A stretch of DNA of 64,000 nt from Neorhizobium sp. NCHU2750 (GCF_003597675.1 NZ_CP030827.1:3224001-3288000), one strand, 5' to 3'. Numbered from the stretch's first letter, positions 16,257-26,495 are shown. Made by a program: numbers and translations. The notes: generated from the letters alone by a model not told the origin.

Positions 16257-18686
16257 TTACTTCGGCAGTGCGTAGGCGATCACATAGTCACCGCGGTCGT
16301 CCGAATTACGGGCGCCACCAGCGGAGATGACGATGTACTGCTTGCCAGTCTTCGGCGACTTGTAGGACATCGGGCCGCCCTGGCTGCCAACCGGCATGCG
16401 GGCTTTCCAGACTTCCTTGCCCGTCGCGCTGTCGAAGGCACGCAGGTAGTAGTCCTGGGTGCCGGCGATGAACACAAGGCCGCCCTGGGTGGTCAGCGTG
16501 CCACCAAGCGTCGGCATGCCGATCGGCATCTGCATGCCCATCTTGATGCCGAGCGGGCCGGTATCCTGAACCGTTCCGACCGGAACCTGCCACTTGATCT
16601 TCTGCGTCTTCATGTCGATCGCAGTCATCGTGCCGAAAGGCGGCTTCTGGCAGGGGATGCCGAGTGCCGACAGGAAGCGGTTCTTGTCGACTGCATAGGG
16701 CGTGCCCTTCATCGGAACGATGCCCATGCCGGTATTGACCGATTCACCGCCATTGGAGACCTTGTCGCTCGGTGCTGCGGCAATCATCCTGCTCCACAGG
16801 CCGAGGCGCATGTCGTTGACATAGATCGTGTCGGTGGTCGGGTCGGTGGAAAGACCACCCCAGTTCATGCCGCCGAGCGAACCCGGGAAGGCAAGCGAAA
16901 GCGTCGTGTCCGGAACCGTGTAGAGACCGTCATAACGCATGCCCTTGAAGGCGATACGGCACAGCAGCTGGTCGAACGGGGTTGCACCCCACATGTCGCT
17001 TTCGGTCAGCGTTTCCGCACCGATCTGCGGCATGCCGACAGACTTCGGCTGGGTCGGACTGTAGGGCTCGCCGGGAATGTTGCCGGGCTTGACCGGAACT
17101 TCTTCCACCTTGGTCAGCGGCTTGCCGGTTGCCCGGTCGAGCACGTAGATCTGGCCGGCCTTGGTGCCGAACACGAGCGCCGGAACCTTGCTGCCATCAG
17201 GCTTGGGGAAGTCGATGAACGACGGCGCCATCGGAATGTCGAAGTCCCAGAGGTCGTTATGAACGGTCTGGTAATCCCACTTCTCGTTGCCGGTCGTGGC
17301 ATCCAGCGCCAGCATGGACGCGCCATACTTGTGCTCAAGCTCCGTACGCGGAACGCCGTAAATGTCGACCGAGGGGCTGCCCATCGGGATGAACACGGTG
17401 TTGGACGCCGCGTCATAGGACATGCCGGCCCAGTTGTTCGGCGTCGAGCGCGCATAGCTCTTGCCGTCAGCAGGCAGGTTACGATCGGTCGGGTTGCCTG
17501 GATCGAAGGCCCACTTGAGCTTGCCGGTGATCACGTCGAAGCCACGCATGACGCCGCCCGGCATGTCGGTCTGGACGTTGTCGGCAACGCGGCCGCCAAC
17601 CATGACGGTCGTACCACCGACGGTCGGTGCCGAGGTCAGCACATATTGCGGATCCGGAGCATTGCCCATGCCGGCCTTGAGGTCGACGCGGCCATTGTCA
17701 CCGAAATCGGCGCAGAATTTGCCGGTGTCGGCGTCGATCGCATAGAGCTGTGCGGTGATCGAGTTCATGAAGATGCGGCGCTGGCAGGGAGCACCGTCGG
17801 CAACCGTGATCGGCGTGACCGGCGTGGAACCGTCTACCGTCGGCTGAACGATCGCCTGGGTCGCATCGAAATAGGCAAGACCGCGGCAGCGCATCCAGAC
17901 GGACGACTTGGCGTTGATCTCGTTCTTCCAGATCTGCTTGCCGGTATCGGCATCGATCGCGACGACATTGTTATGAGGCGTGCAGATGAACACCTTGTCG
18001 CCGACCTGCAGCGGGGTTTCCTGATCTTCTGCACCGTTGGCGCCGGGGCTGATCGGGGTGTCGCCGGTGTGATAGGTCCAGGCAACCGTCAGATCCTTGA
18101 CGTTGTTGCGGGTGATCTGGTCGAGTGCGACGAAGCGCGAGGAACCGGATGTGTTGCCATAGGCTTCCCAGTTCTTCTGCTCCTTGGCCGGATCGACCGG
18201 AACGAGTGGAGCCGGCGTGCCGGTGAAGGCCACGGTCGGGTGGGGAACGAACATGCCGCCAAAACCGGCGACGGAGGCAAGTGCCAATACGATGGCGACC
18301 ACGAAGGACGGCACATAGGCAGGCGTCTTGCCGGCAGCCTTCCGCAGCAGCGGGTAGGTTGCGGCAACCACGGCAGAGCCAAAGCCGAAGGCCAGCAGAC
18401 GCGAGATCAGCGGCCAGAATTCAAAGCCGGCATCCCACACGGCCCAGATGGCCGTCAGCACGGTCACCAGACCGAAGAGAAGCGCGCCGGCGGGCTTGCG
18501 AAGGATGAACAATACACCCGAAATGATGATGCCGATGCCGGCCAGCAGGAAGTACCAGCTGCCGCCGAGTGTGACGAGTTTGCCGCCGCCGATGGCAAAG
18601 AATAGACCGGCGAGGACAAGAACAGCGCCGATCACGAAAAGCCAAATCTTGGCTATCGCGGACAGGGCGCCCCGAGAGGTTTCCAT
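16257..18686 (-). CDS. gcd: membrane-bound PQQ-dependent glucose dehydrogenase
   Basis: Quinoprotein dehydrogenase that oxidises aldoses such as glucose to gluconolactone in the periplasm and feeds ubiquinone. The N-terminal 140 residues carry about five membrane helices; the rest is the eight-bladed propeller (starts near NWEAYGNTSGSSRFVALDQI, with repeated W-containing blades up to PMSYKSPKTGKQYIVISAGG). The total is 809 aa from the ATG at 18686, which has a GGAG about 12 bases upstream; a longer form from 18719 (820 aa) is possible but has no ribosome site. E. coli Gcd is 796 aa. No pqq synthesis genes lie in the window. Confidence 0.95.
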   Translation of the reverse strand: METSRGALSAIAKIWLFVIGAVLVLAGLFFAIGGGKLVTLGGSWYFLLAGIGIIISGVLFILRKPAGALLFGLVTVLTAIWAVWDAGFEFWPLISRLLAFGFGSAVVAATYPLLRKAAGKTPAYVPSFVVAIVLALASVAGFGGMFVPHPTVAFTGTPAPLVPVDPAKEQKNWEAYGNTSGSSRFVALDQITRNNVKDLTVAWTYHTGDTPISPGANGAEDQETPLQVGDKVFICTPHNNVVAIDADTGKQIWKNEINAKSSVWMRCRGLAYFDATQAIVQPTVDGSTPVTPITVADGAPCQRRIFMNSITAQLYAIDADTGKFCADFGDNGRVDLKAGMGNAPDPQYVLTSAPTVGGTTVMVGGRVADNVQTDMPGGVMRGFDVITGKLKWAFDPGNPTDRNLPADGKSYARSTPNNWAGMSYDAASNTVFIPMGSPSVDIYGVPRTELEHKYGASMLALDATTGNEKWDYQTVHNDLWDFDIPMAPSFIDFPKPDGSKVPALVFGTKAGQIYVLDRATGKPLTKVEEVPVKPGNIPGEPYSPTQPKSVGMPQIGAETLTESDMWGATPFDQLLCRIAFKGMRYDGLYTVPDTTLSLAFPGSLGGMNWGGLSTDPTTDTIYVNDMRLGLWSRMIAAAPSDKVSNGGESVNTGMGIVPMKGTPYAVDKNRFLSALGIPCQKPPFGTMTAIDMKTQKIKWQVPVGTVQDTGPLGIKMGMQMPIGMPTLGGTLTTQGGLVFIAGTQDYYLRAFDSATGKEVWKARMPVGSQGGPMSYKSPKTGKQYIVISAGGARNSDDRGDYVIAYALPK

Positions 18687-18719
18687 AGGTGTCTCTAGCT
18701 CCAGTTGTAGTTTCGACAT

Positions 18720-19092
18720 AGTCGACAGTCGAAGGCCACAGCGGCGCCGTCAGGAGCGGAATAGATCGTCAAGTTCGCTTACCGTGCTTCTGTCGAAGGA
18801 ACGCAGGCGGCGGGCCGGTCTTATAAATTACGGCGGGTCGGAGGCGCCCCTTTCGAGGACTTCGTAGATCGCCTGCAGCACCCTCCCCGCACCGCCGGCG
18901 GCAGGCAAATTCATCCCTGCGATTGCGGTATAACGCCGCCTGCGACAAAATAGCAAGAGAATGTATGTACTATTCCGTACATAAAACGCGCAAAAATTCT
19001 GCCTGTTTTATAACATAATGATTTAATTGAAGTTTCAGAAGCTTACTTGAGACGCGCCACTCTATGGACACGTTGCGGCCGCAGAGTGCGCC
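18720..19092. other. AT-richer intergenic region upstream of gcd
   Basis: A 373-base gap without a credible gene. It should hold the gcd promoter. The right part (about 18955-19040) is clearly richer in A and T than its surroundings and contains the TATGTAC palindrome listed separately. No RNA gene is recognisable. Confidence 0.5.
18964..18983. promoter_or_regulatory. perfect palindrome TATGTAC-N6-GTACATA
   Basis: A 20-base dyad with perfect 7-base arms in an AT-rich stretch, about 280 bases upstream of gcd and about 110 bases downstream of the leftward 93-aa gene. Its size suits a dimeric regulator such as TetR or GntR type. The regulator is unknown. Confidence 0.45.
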
Positions 19093-19374
19093 TCACCTTG
19101 CGGCAGGGTCGACGGCATATTCGGTCCGCTGGGTGCGTGCGTTGCGGCTGACTATTCGCAGCCGCTCTCCTTGCTCGGCAAGCAGGTTCAGTTCTCGAAG
19201 AACAAGCGCATGGGCCGCCCCGAAGACACGCGCGAATGTGCGGCTGTCATGGGCGATACCCTGCTCGGCAGCAAGGATGATCGCCGCCTGCAACGGGCTC
19301 AGTCGCGGATCCCCTTTCTGGAGATCCGCGACCAGGGCCATGAAACGCTCACTGTCGTCGGTGGCTTCGTTCAC
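19093..19374 (-). CDS. conserved small hypothetical protein, coupled to YdeP-type oxidoreductase
   Basis: A 93-aa soluble protein without membrane segments. It looks helical, and the run LSPLQAAIILAAEQGIAHDSRTFARVFGAAHALVLRELNLLAEQG resembles a winged-helix-like arrangement. The ATG overlaps the stop of the molybdoenzyme gene (ATGA), so it is very probably co-expressed with it. It could be an accessory or maturation factor, or a small regulator. I do not recognise a named family. Confidence 0.65.
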   Translation of the reverse strand: MNEATDDSERFMALVADLQKGDPRLSPLQAAIILAAEQGIAHDSRTFARVFGAAHALVLRELNLLAEQGERLRIVSRNARTQRTEYAVDPAAR

Positions 19375-21665
19375 GCAGCCTCGCGCTTGCGGAACGACAC
19401 CATGATCGACTTCGACGTCGGCGTATCGCTCTCGTCGCCGGCGCTGCCGAGCGGCACGAGTACGTTGAGCTCCGGATAATATCCGGCAATGCTGCCTCTT
19501 GGGATATCATAGGGCACGAAGCGGAAATCCGGTGCCACGCGGGAAATGCCGTCGTTGAAATCGCCGACCACGTCGACCCGATCACCCGCTTCCGCCCCCA
19601 TCGCCTTCAGGTCATCCGGATGGATGAAGATCACCTGGCGCTCGCCATAGACGCCGCGATAGCGATCATCGAGACCGTAGACGGTGGTGTTGTACTGGTC
19701 ATGCGAGCGGAAGGTCTGCAGCGCATAGCGTCCCTCGCCCCGACGGGCCTGCTGATGCAGCGTGGCGTCAGGCAATGCGACGGACGAGAAGGAGGCCTTG
19801 GCAGCCGGTGTGTTCCACTCGCGATGCGCAGCCGCATTGCGCAGGTGGAAACCACGTGGCTTGCGCACCCGCATATTGAAGTCGTCAAAGCCCGGAATGG
19901 TGGCTTCGATATGCTCGCGAATAAGGTCGTAATTGTCGGCAAGCTCGGTCCAGTCGACGATGCCATTGCCGACCGTCGCCTGCGCGATGCCGGCAATGAT
20001 GCCGACTTCCGAGAGAAGAAGCGGCGAGGCCGGACGGTTGATTCCCGCCGAACCATGCACCATGCTCATAGAATCCTCGACGGTGACGAGCTGTGAATGG
20101 CCGGCCGAATTCAGGTCCATCTCGGTGCGACCAAGGCATGGCAGCACATAGGACACTTCGCCGGGCATGAGATGCGAATGATTGGGCTTGGTGGCGATAT
20201 TCACCGTCAGCTTCATCCGCCGCATGGCTGTCTCGACCAGCGCGCTGTCCGGCGTCGCACGGGCAAAATTGCCGCCGAGCCCGATAAACGCCTGGGCCGA
20301 GCCGTCGAGCATGGCGCCGATCGCCGCCAGCACGTTATGGCCATCGGCACGCGGAACCTTGAAGCCGAAATGCTTTTCCAGCGAATCGAGGAAAGCGGCC
20401 GGCGCCTTCTCGTTGATCCCGACGGTACGGTCGCCCTGCACGTTGGAATGGCCACGGACCGGGCAGAGGCCGGCGCCTTCCTTGCCGACATTGCCGCGCA
20501 GGAACATGAAGTTCGAGATTTCACGGATCGTCGCAACCGAATGGACATGCTGGGTAACGCCCATCGCCCAGGTGCAGATGACCTTATCGGCCTTCATATA
20601 GACGGCTGCTGCCCGCTCGATCTGCTCGCGGCTCAGGCCCGACTGATCCTCGATCTGTTCCCAGCCCGTCGCGTCGACGGCCGCACGATAGTCGGCAAGT
20701 CCCACCGAGTGCTTGTTGAGGAAATCGTGGTCGAGAACCGAAGGCAGGCCGGCGGCAATCGCGGCGTCCTCGGCCGCAAACACGACCTTGGCCATGCCGC
20801 GCACGGCCGCCATGTCGCCGCCGAGACGCGGCTGGTAATACTGACTGGCAATATCGGTCGATCCGCCACGCAGCATCTCGATCTTGTCCTGCGGGTCGGC
20901 AAACCGTTCCAGCCCCTTTTCCCGGATCGGGTTGAAGACGACGATATCGGCGCCGCGGATCGCCGCACGGCGCAGATCGCCGAGCATGCGCGGATGGTTG
21001 GTGCCGGGGTTCTGGCCGATCACGAAGATCGCATCGGCCTTCTCGAAATCTTCGAGCAGCACGGTGCCCTTGCCGACGCCGATCGACTGCTTCAGTCCGA
21101 CGCCGCTTGCCTCGTGGCACATGTTCGAGCAGTCGGGGAAATTGTTGGTGCCATAGATGCGCACGAACAACTGGTAGAGATAAGCCGCCTCGTTGGTGGC
21201 ACGACCGGAAGTGTAGAATTCGGCGCGATTGGGATTGTCGAGACTGTTGAGCACCGCCCCGATCTCGGCAAAGGCATCGTCCCAGCTGACAGCAAGATAA
21301 CGGTCGCTCGCCGCATCATAGCGCATCGGATGGGTCAGCCGGCCGTGAAGCTCCAGCTCGTAATCGCTGAGCTTGCGCAGATCCGATACAGTGTTTTCGG
21401 CGAAGAGTGCAGGCGTCGCCCGCTTTTCCGTCGCTTCCCAGGAGACGGCCTTGACGCCGTTCTCGCAGAATTCGAATGACGATCCGTGTTCGGGATCACC
21501 CCAGGCGCAGCCGGGACAATCGAAGCCATCCGGCTGGTTTGCCTTCAGCATGGTGCGGGCGCCGGCGAGCGGCGAACCACTTTCGAGGAGCCGCTTTCCG
21601 CAGCTTTTCAATGCGCCCCAGCCGCCAGCGGCAGAGGACTTCTTGCCAATGAATGATACTGTCAT
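19371..21665 (-). CDS. FdhF/YdeP-family molybdopterin oxidoreductase
   Basis: Molybdopterin-guanine-dinucleotide oxidoreductase of 764 aa, very close in layout to E. coli YdeP (SSAAGGWGALKS, DGFDCPGCAWGDPEHG, EFYTSGRATNEAAYLYQLF, CSNMCHEASGVGLKQSIGVGKGT, RSHDQYNTTVYGLDDRYRGV). The full N-terminal [4Fe-4S] set of formate dehydrogenases is absent, as in YdeP, whose substrate is not established. I chose ATG 21665 because it matches the YdeP N-terminus; an upstream TTG at 21698 would add 11 residues. It overlaps the 93-aa gene. It follows the aldehyde dehydrogenase/DUF779 set on the same strand, 85 bases away. Confidence 0.88.
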   Translation of the reverse strand: MTVSFIGKKSSAAGGWGALKSCGKRLLESGSPLAGARTMLKANQPDGFDCPGCAWGDPEHGSSFEFCENGVKAVSWEATEKRATPALFAENTVSDLRKLSDYELELHGRLTHPMRYDAASDRYLAVSWDDAFAEIGAVLNSLDNPNRAEFYTSGRATNEAAYLYQLFVRIYGTNNFPDCSNMCHEASGVGLKQSIGVGKGTVLLEDFEKADAIFVIGQNPGTNHPRMLGDLRRAAIRGADIVVFNPIREKGLERFADPQDKIEMLRGGSTDIASQYYQPRLGGDMAAVRGMAKVVFAAEDAAIAAGLPSVLDHDFLNKHSVGLADYRAAVDATGWEQIEDQSGLSREQIERAAAVYMKADKVICTWAMGVTQHVHSVATIREISNFMFLRGNVGKEGAGLCPVRGHSNVQGDRTVGINEKAPAAFLDSLEKHFGFKVPRADGHNVLAAIGAMLDGSAQAFIGLGGNFARATPDSALVETAMRRMKLTVNIATKPNHSHLMPGEVSYVLPCLGRTEMDLNSAGHSQLVTVEDSMSMVHGSAGINRPASPLLLSEVGIIAGIAQATVGNGIVDWTELADNYDLIREHIEATIPGFDDFNMRVRKPRGFHLRNAAAHREWNTPAAKASFSSVALPDATLHQQARRGEGRYALQTFRSHDQYNTTVYGLDDRYRGVYGERQVIFIHPDDLKAMGAEAGDRVDVVGDFNDGISRVAPDFRFVPYDIPRGSIAGYYPELNVLVPLGSAGDESDTPTSKSIMVSFRKREAA

Positions 21666-21750
21666 GCCCACAGGCTTATTGACGATAATCAAGGTCAATC
21701 AAGCCGAGTGTTGAGATGGCACGATAGAAGAAAACTATCGACCAGTATGA

Positions 21751-22131
21751 TTAGGCCAGCGACGGAATGGCACAGGCCTCGCCACCACCAAAAACCCGCG
21801 AACGGGTGAGGAACCGTTTTTCCCGGCCATTGTCGAGCGAGAACATGCCTCCGCGACCCGGCACGACGTCGATGATCAGCTGGGTATGCTTCCACACTTC
21901 GAACTGGCTGCCGCTGATATAGACCGGCACGCCGCCGATCTCGCCGAGTTTCACGTCGTGATCGCCGACGATGAAGTCATCCGCCGGATAGCACATTGGT
22001 GAGGACCCGTCGCAGCATCCGCCGGACTGGTGGAAGAGGATGTCGGGATAATCCTGTTTGATTTCGGCGATGAGCTGCAGCGCCGCATCCGTGGCTGTGA
22101 CGCGCGGTTCGCCGTTGACGGTGGTGTCCAT
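21751..22131 (-). CDS. DUF779 protein, aldehyde dehydrogenase companion
   Basis: A 126-aa protein of family DUF779, which is repeatedly found next to AcoD/ExaC-type aldehyde dehydrogenases, as here. A Cys-rich patch FHQSGGCCDGSSPMCYP (near residues 34-50) suggests metal or redox function. The ribosome site GGGAGGA is good. Its role is unknown; the genetic link to acetaldehyde oxidation is the main clue. Confidence 0.88.
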   Translation of the reverse strand: MDTTVNGEPRVTATDAALQLIAEIKQDYPDILFHQSGGCCDGSSPMCYPADDFIVGDHDVKLGEIGGVPVYISGSQFEVWKHTQLIIDVVPGRGGMFSLDNGREKRFLTRSRVFGGGEACAIPSLA

Positions 22132-22162
22132 GGTCGCTCCTCCCAGATCGCGATCAGTATGC

Positions 22163-22492
22163 TCAGGTAACGAGTTTGATGAAGTCTACCACAATCGCCA
22201 GGAAAGTGCCCGCAACCGTCATCGCCAAACCACCCAAAAACAGCTTGGCGGCCTTGTCATAGATGCGCCGCCGTAGGGAATCGTGACGCAAGAAGAGGAC
22301 CAGAGAACTGCCCTGTGTGATGATGCCGGCGGCAAGCAGGATCATCGTCGGCAGATCGGCCAAGGTCCACGGCACCGGGTTCTGTGCCCATTGGCTGAGA
22401 AAGGTGAGTGAGAATGAAAGAATGATGCCGACGACGGTCAGCGTCCCATTGCGGAAAAGCATTTCCACGACCGGTTCATTTTCATTCGCCAT
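22163..22492 (-). CDS. small three-helix membrane protein, hypothetical
   Basis: A 109-aa protein with three hydrophobic stretches (about 18-35, 48-66 and 85-107) and a basic stretch between the second and third. It lies between the aldehyde dehydrogenase and DUF779 genes on the same strand. I do not recognise the family. The ATG at 22492 is used; a GTG one codon earlier is also possible. No strong ribosome site is seen. Confidence 0.65.
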   Translation of the reverse strand: MANENEPVVEMLFRNGTLTVVGIILSFSLTFLSQWAQNPVPWTLADLPTMILLAAGIITQGSSLVLFLRHDSLRRRIYDKAAKLFLGGLAMTVAGTFLAIVVDFIKLVT

Positions 22493-22637
22493 CACGGAAG
22501 ATCTCGATTGCCGGAATACCGCCTGTCTATCGAAAATTCCTTTCCAGATGATTGCCGGTTGGCAATGGCCGGCCGCGCCTGCCGGACATCAGAACCGGGC
22601 AGGAGCGTCGTTTCCCCTGCCCGGCCCGAATGCTTTA

Positions 22638-24146
<1,509 letters not shown>

Positions 24147-24269
24147 GTCATCCTCCCTTGATGTGCTTGCTGGTTATCCGACGCGTCCCGGTTCTCGGGC
24201 CGGCCTTGGGAGGAAATCTGCGTCGCCCCGTTCCTGACGAAAAGCAGGCCGCGACCATATGGCAGCGCA

Positions 24270-24293
24270 CACTGTCGCACCGTTGCGACAGTG
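24270..24293. promoter_or_regulatory. perfect palindrome CACTGTCGCA-N4-TGCGACAGTG, likely operator
   Basis: Ten-base perfect arms separated by CCGT, 124 bases upstream of the aldehyde dehydrogenase ATG and just after the stop of the AcoR-like gene. Position and symmetry make it the prime candidate operator for that regulator. Confidence 0.6.
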
Positions 24294-24337
24294 GCTTGCC
24301 GCATTCCATGCGGCAACGCAGCAAATGCCGAATGAGA

Positions 24338-25291
24338 TCAATGCAGACCGAGACGGTTCATCTTGCGGTGAAGCGTCGCCCGGCTCATGCCGAGCGCGAT
24401 GGCAGCCTGAGAGACATTGCCGCTCGCCCGCGAAAGGGCCCGCATCAGCGCCGCCCTTTCCGCCTCCTCCAGATCCTGCCGATCGTCGGCCGCCATCTCG
24501 TTGAGGGCGTCGGATGCAGGAATGCCTGTCGCGATCCGCGCGTCGTCCAGTGAAAGCGCCAGTCGCGCGGCGCGCGTTGCGCCGATGACGATATCATGGC
24601 GGTCGACCGCGAGAAGTGCTGCCGCCGCATGAGCCGCCTGCGGCACCATCAGGAAACGCGCGCCGGGAAAGGCCGAGCGGAACAGGTTGAGCTCGATCCT
24701 CAGCGCCGTATCGCGCACCGTCTGCGAGAGAATGGAGAGAACCGTCTCGCTGACATCCTCGCGGCAGGTGGAAATGTCGAGCGCCGCCGCCACCTCGCCA
24801 CGGTGATCGCGGATCGGTGCCGTCGTGCAGCTCAACCCGATATTGGACGAGAAGAAATGCTGGTCGCGAAAGATCGACACGGCCCGTTCGTCGGCAAGTG
24901 CGGTACCTATGCCATTGGTGCCGATGCTCGCCTCGGTCCACACCGCCGCCGTCCAAAGACCCAGATCATGGAATGCCCGGTCGTCGCCGGCGGCCCCGCG
25001 CCGCTCCAGCGCCACGCCATTGCGGTCCGTCAGCAACAGACAGCAGCCGGATCGGCCGACCGTGGAAAACAGCTTGTCCATTTCCTCGCGCGCTTCGGCA
25101 ATCAGCCGGTCCGATGCCTGCCGTACCTGGCGAAATGCAGCCTCGTTCAGCCGGTCGGGCGAACGCTCCTGTTCGGGCGCCAGATGATGCATCACCATGC
25201 AGCGCCGCCATGAGGCGACGACCGGAGAACTGGCAGCTGCAGATTGGGCCGAAGCATAGACCTCGTCTGCATGTATCGAATTCTGGTGCAC
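24338..25291 (-). CDS. AcoR-like GAF-Fis regulator lacking the AAA+ domain
   Basis: A 317-aa regulator. Residues about 20-230 match the AcoR sensor half (SWRRCMVMHHLAPE near the start, then a GAF-like region with TEASIGTNGIGTAL and DISTCREDVSE). The C-terminus is a Fis-type helix-turn-helix (ALSRASGNVSQAAIALGMSRATLHRKMNRLGL). The AAA+ ATPase domain of sigma-54 activators (GAFTGA, Walker motifs) is absent, so it cannot open sigma-54 promoters in the usual way. GTG start with GGGAGG 6-7 bases before it. It is upstream of the aldehyde dehydrogenase, its likely target. Confidence 0.85.
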   Translation of the reverse strand: MHQNSIHADEVYASAQSAAASSPVVASWRRCMVMHHLAPEQERSPDRLNEAAFRQVRQASDRLIAEAREEMDKLFSTVGRSGCCLLLTDRNGVALERRGAAGDDRAFHDLGLWTAAVWTEASIGTNGIGTALADERAVSIFRDQHFFSSNIGLSCTTAPIRDHRGEVAAALDISTCREDVSETVLSILSQTVRDTALRIELNLFRSAFPGARFLMVPQAAHAAAALLAVDRHDIVIGATRAARLALSLDDARIATGIPASDALNEMAADDRQDLEEAERAALMRALSRASGNVSQAAIALGMSRATLHRKMNRLGLH

Positions 25292-25317
25292 TGGTTCCTC
25301 CCAGCGGATGGTGCATC

Positions 25318-25342
25318 AAGTTTCGCTAAAAAAGCGAAACTT
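25318..25342. repeat. perfect hairpin AAGTTTCGCT-A5-AGCGAAACTT
   Basis: Ten-base perfect arms with a five-base loop, 27 bases upstream of the AcoR-like GTG start, between it and the DapA-like gene. It could be an autoregulatory operator or an RNA hairpin. Leftward transcripts meet no T-run after it, so it is not a typical terminator for the DapA-like gene. Confidence 0.5.
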
Positions 25343-25406
25343 GGCAATCCGCAACCGGAAAAGCGCACGAGATATTTATCTGCGACCGATCCGACTTTCA
25401 CTCGGA

Positions 25407-26312
25407 TCAGGCGGCAACCGGCGTGCAGCGCTCAAAACGGGCGAAGGGCGCGAAGCCGTGACGGATGCGGATCGTCGTTTCAGGTTCGCAGGCGACGAGC
25501 GGCAGGCGCGTATCGGCCGGCGACTGGTGAATGAACGACGAAGCTTCCTTGAGGGCGGCAACGTCGCCATGACCGACAGAAGCCACGGCAACCGCAATCG
25601 TATGGGACAACGCGAAGGCGCCCTGTCGATCCTGTGACATCGCCACCACCGCCTGCATGTCGGAAGGAATGATGTTGGCTATCGGCGAAACAAGGCCGGA
25701 TCCACCAGCAGTCAGAAACGGCAGAGCACCCGCATCATCGCGCGACAGATGCATGAACCTGCTTTTGACTGAAGGCGAAAAGCCGTCGAAATTCGCAAGC
25801 CGACCCGGTCCGTGGCAAACGGCACGCACGATATCGAGATCCGCGAGCCCTTCAAGCAGTGCCGAACCAAAATCCTTCGCGGTCCGGCCGGGGTCATCAT
25901 CCACAATGACGGGAATGTCGATCGCCGCCGCGACCGCGCGAAAATGCGCAATCACACCTTTCAGCACCGGCTTGGAATAATAGGGTACCGTGACCAGAAG
26001 CGCATCGGCACCCATATCCCGCGCTTTCCGGCAGCGCTCGACGGTCGTTGCCGTGCAGTTTGTGCCTGTGGCGACGATAACGCTCAGATGCCGTCCCGCG
26101 CGAGAAATGCAGGTGGACAGAAGCAGCTCCTGCTCCGCCTCGCTCAAAGCCGGCCCCTCGCCTATGACGTCTCCGACAATCACCCCGTTTACCCCGGCGA
26201 CGATCTGGCGATCGACAGCTTCTTCGAATGACGCAACGTCGATCACACCTTCTGAAAACGGCGTGAGCAGGGGTGTGAAAATCTGGCACCGTGAGTCATG
26301 GAGGGCTGTCAT
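25407..26312 (-). CDS. DapA-like (dihydrodipicolinate synthase family) protein with degraded active site
   Basis: A 301-aa TIM-barrel protein of the DapA/NanA aldolase family. The fold blocks are clear (FTPLLTPFSEG, GTNCTATTVERCRKARDMGADALLVTVPYYSKPV, DDDPGRTAKDFG, SRDDAGALPFLTAGGSGLVSPIANI). The catalytic Tyr (PYYSKP) and Arg (PGRT) remain, but the GTTGE loop reads GDVIGEG, losing both Thr, and the Schiff-base Lys of IGIKEATG falls in DIVRAVCHGPG, which has no Lys. It is probably not a class I aldolase; a binding or altered-chemistry role is inferred. ATG 26312 has AAGGAA upstream; GTG 26339 is less likely. Confidence 0.78.
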   Translation of the reverse strand: MTALHDSRCQIFTPLLTPFSEGVIDVASFEEAVDRQIVAGVNGVIVGDVIGEGPALSEAEQELLLSTCISRAGRHLSVIVATGTNCTATTVERCRKARDMGADALLVTVPYYSKPVLKGVIAHFRAVAAAIDIPVIVDDDPGRTAKDFGSALLEGLADLDIVRAVCHGPGRLANFDGFSPSVKSRFMHLSRDDAGALPFLTAGGSGLVSPIANIIPSDMQAVVAMSQDRQGAFALSHTIAVAVASVGHGDVAALKEASSFIHQSPADTRLPLVACEPETTIRIRHGFAPFARFERCTPVAA

Positions 26313-26315
26313 GGC

Positions 26316-26341
26316 GAGTGTTCCTTCATTCGGGAACACTC
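26316..26341. promoter_or_regulatory. inverted repeat overlapping ribosome site of the DapA-like gene
   Basis: Perfect 9-base arms (GAGTGTTCC / GGAACACTC) with an 8-base spacer begin 4 bases upstream of the ATG at 26312, and the right arm on the coding strand includes the AAGGAA ribosome site. It may be a repressor operator or an RNA hairpin that hides the ribosome site. Confidence 0.5.
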
Positions 26342-26495
26342 AAACTGGCCCTTGCCACATAGGATTTCGATGCGAGGGGCGAGACTATGACATAAAAGTC
26401 TTATATGCATTCGTTTGCCATCGCCGTTTCGCTGCACCATATTCCGCAGTAAAACGTCCGCCGGCAGACACCTTGGCCGCGCGCCTGGAGACCCT

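Noticed and set aside
16191..18605. Very long open frame (over 800 codons) on the + strand opposite gcd
   Set aside because: It is the mirror of a well-recognised gene on the other strand. Its translation is Arg/Asp/His-rich low-quality sequence with no family blocks or ribosome site. The same holds for long frames opposite kdpB, pflB and ackA.
19371..21665. Selenocysteine formate dehydrogenase
   Set aside because: There is no in-frame TGA, and the sequence aligns with YdeP rather than FdhF in the N-terminal cluster region.
24241..24265. Possible sigma-54 promoter (TGG...TGC) before the aldehyde dehydrogenase
   Set aside because: The GG to GC distance is 9 rather than the required 10 bases, and the local regulator lacks the AAA+ domain needed for sigma-54.
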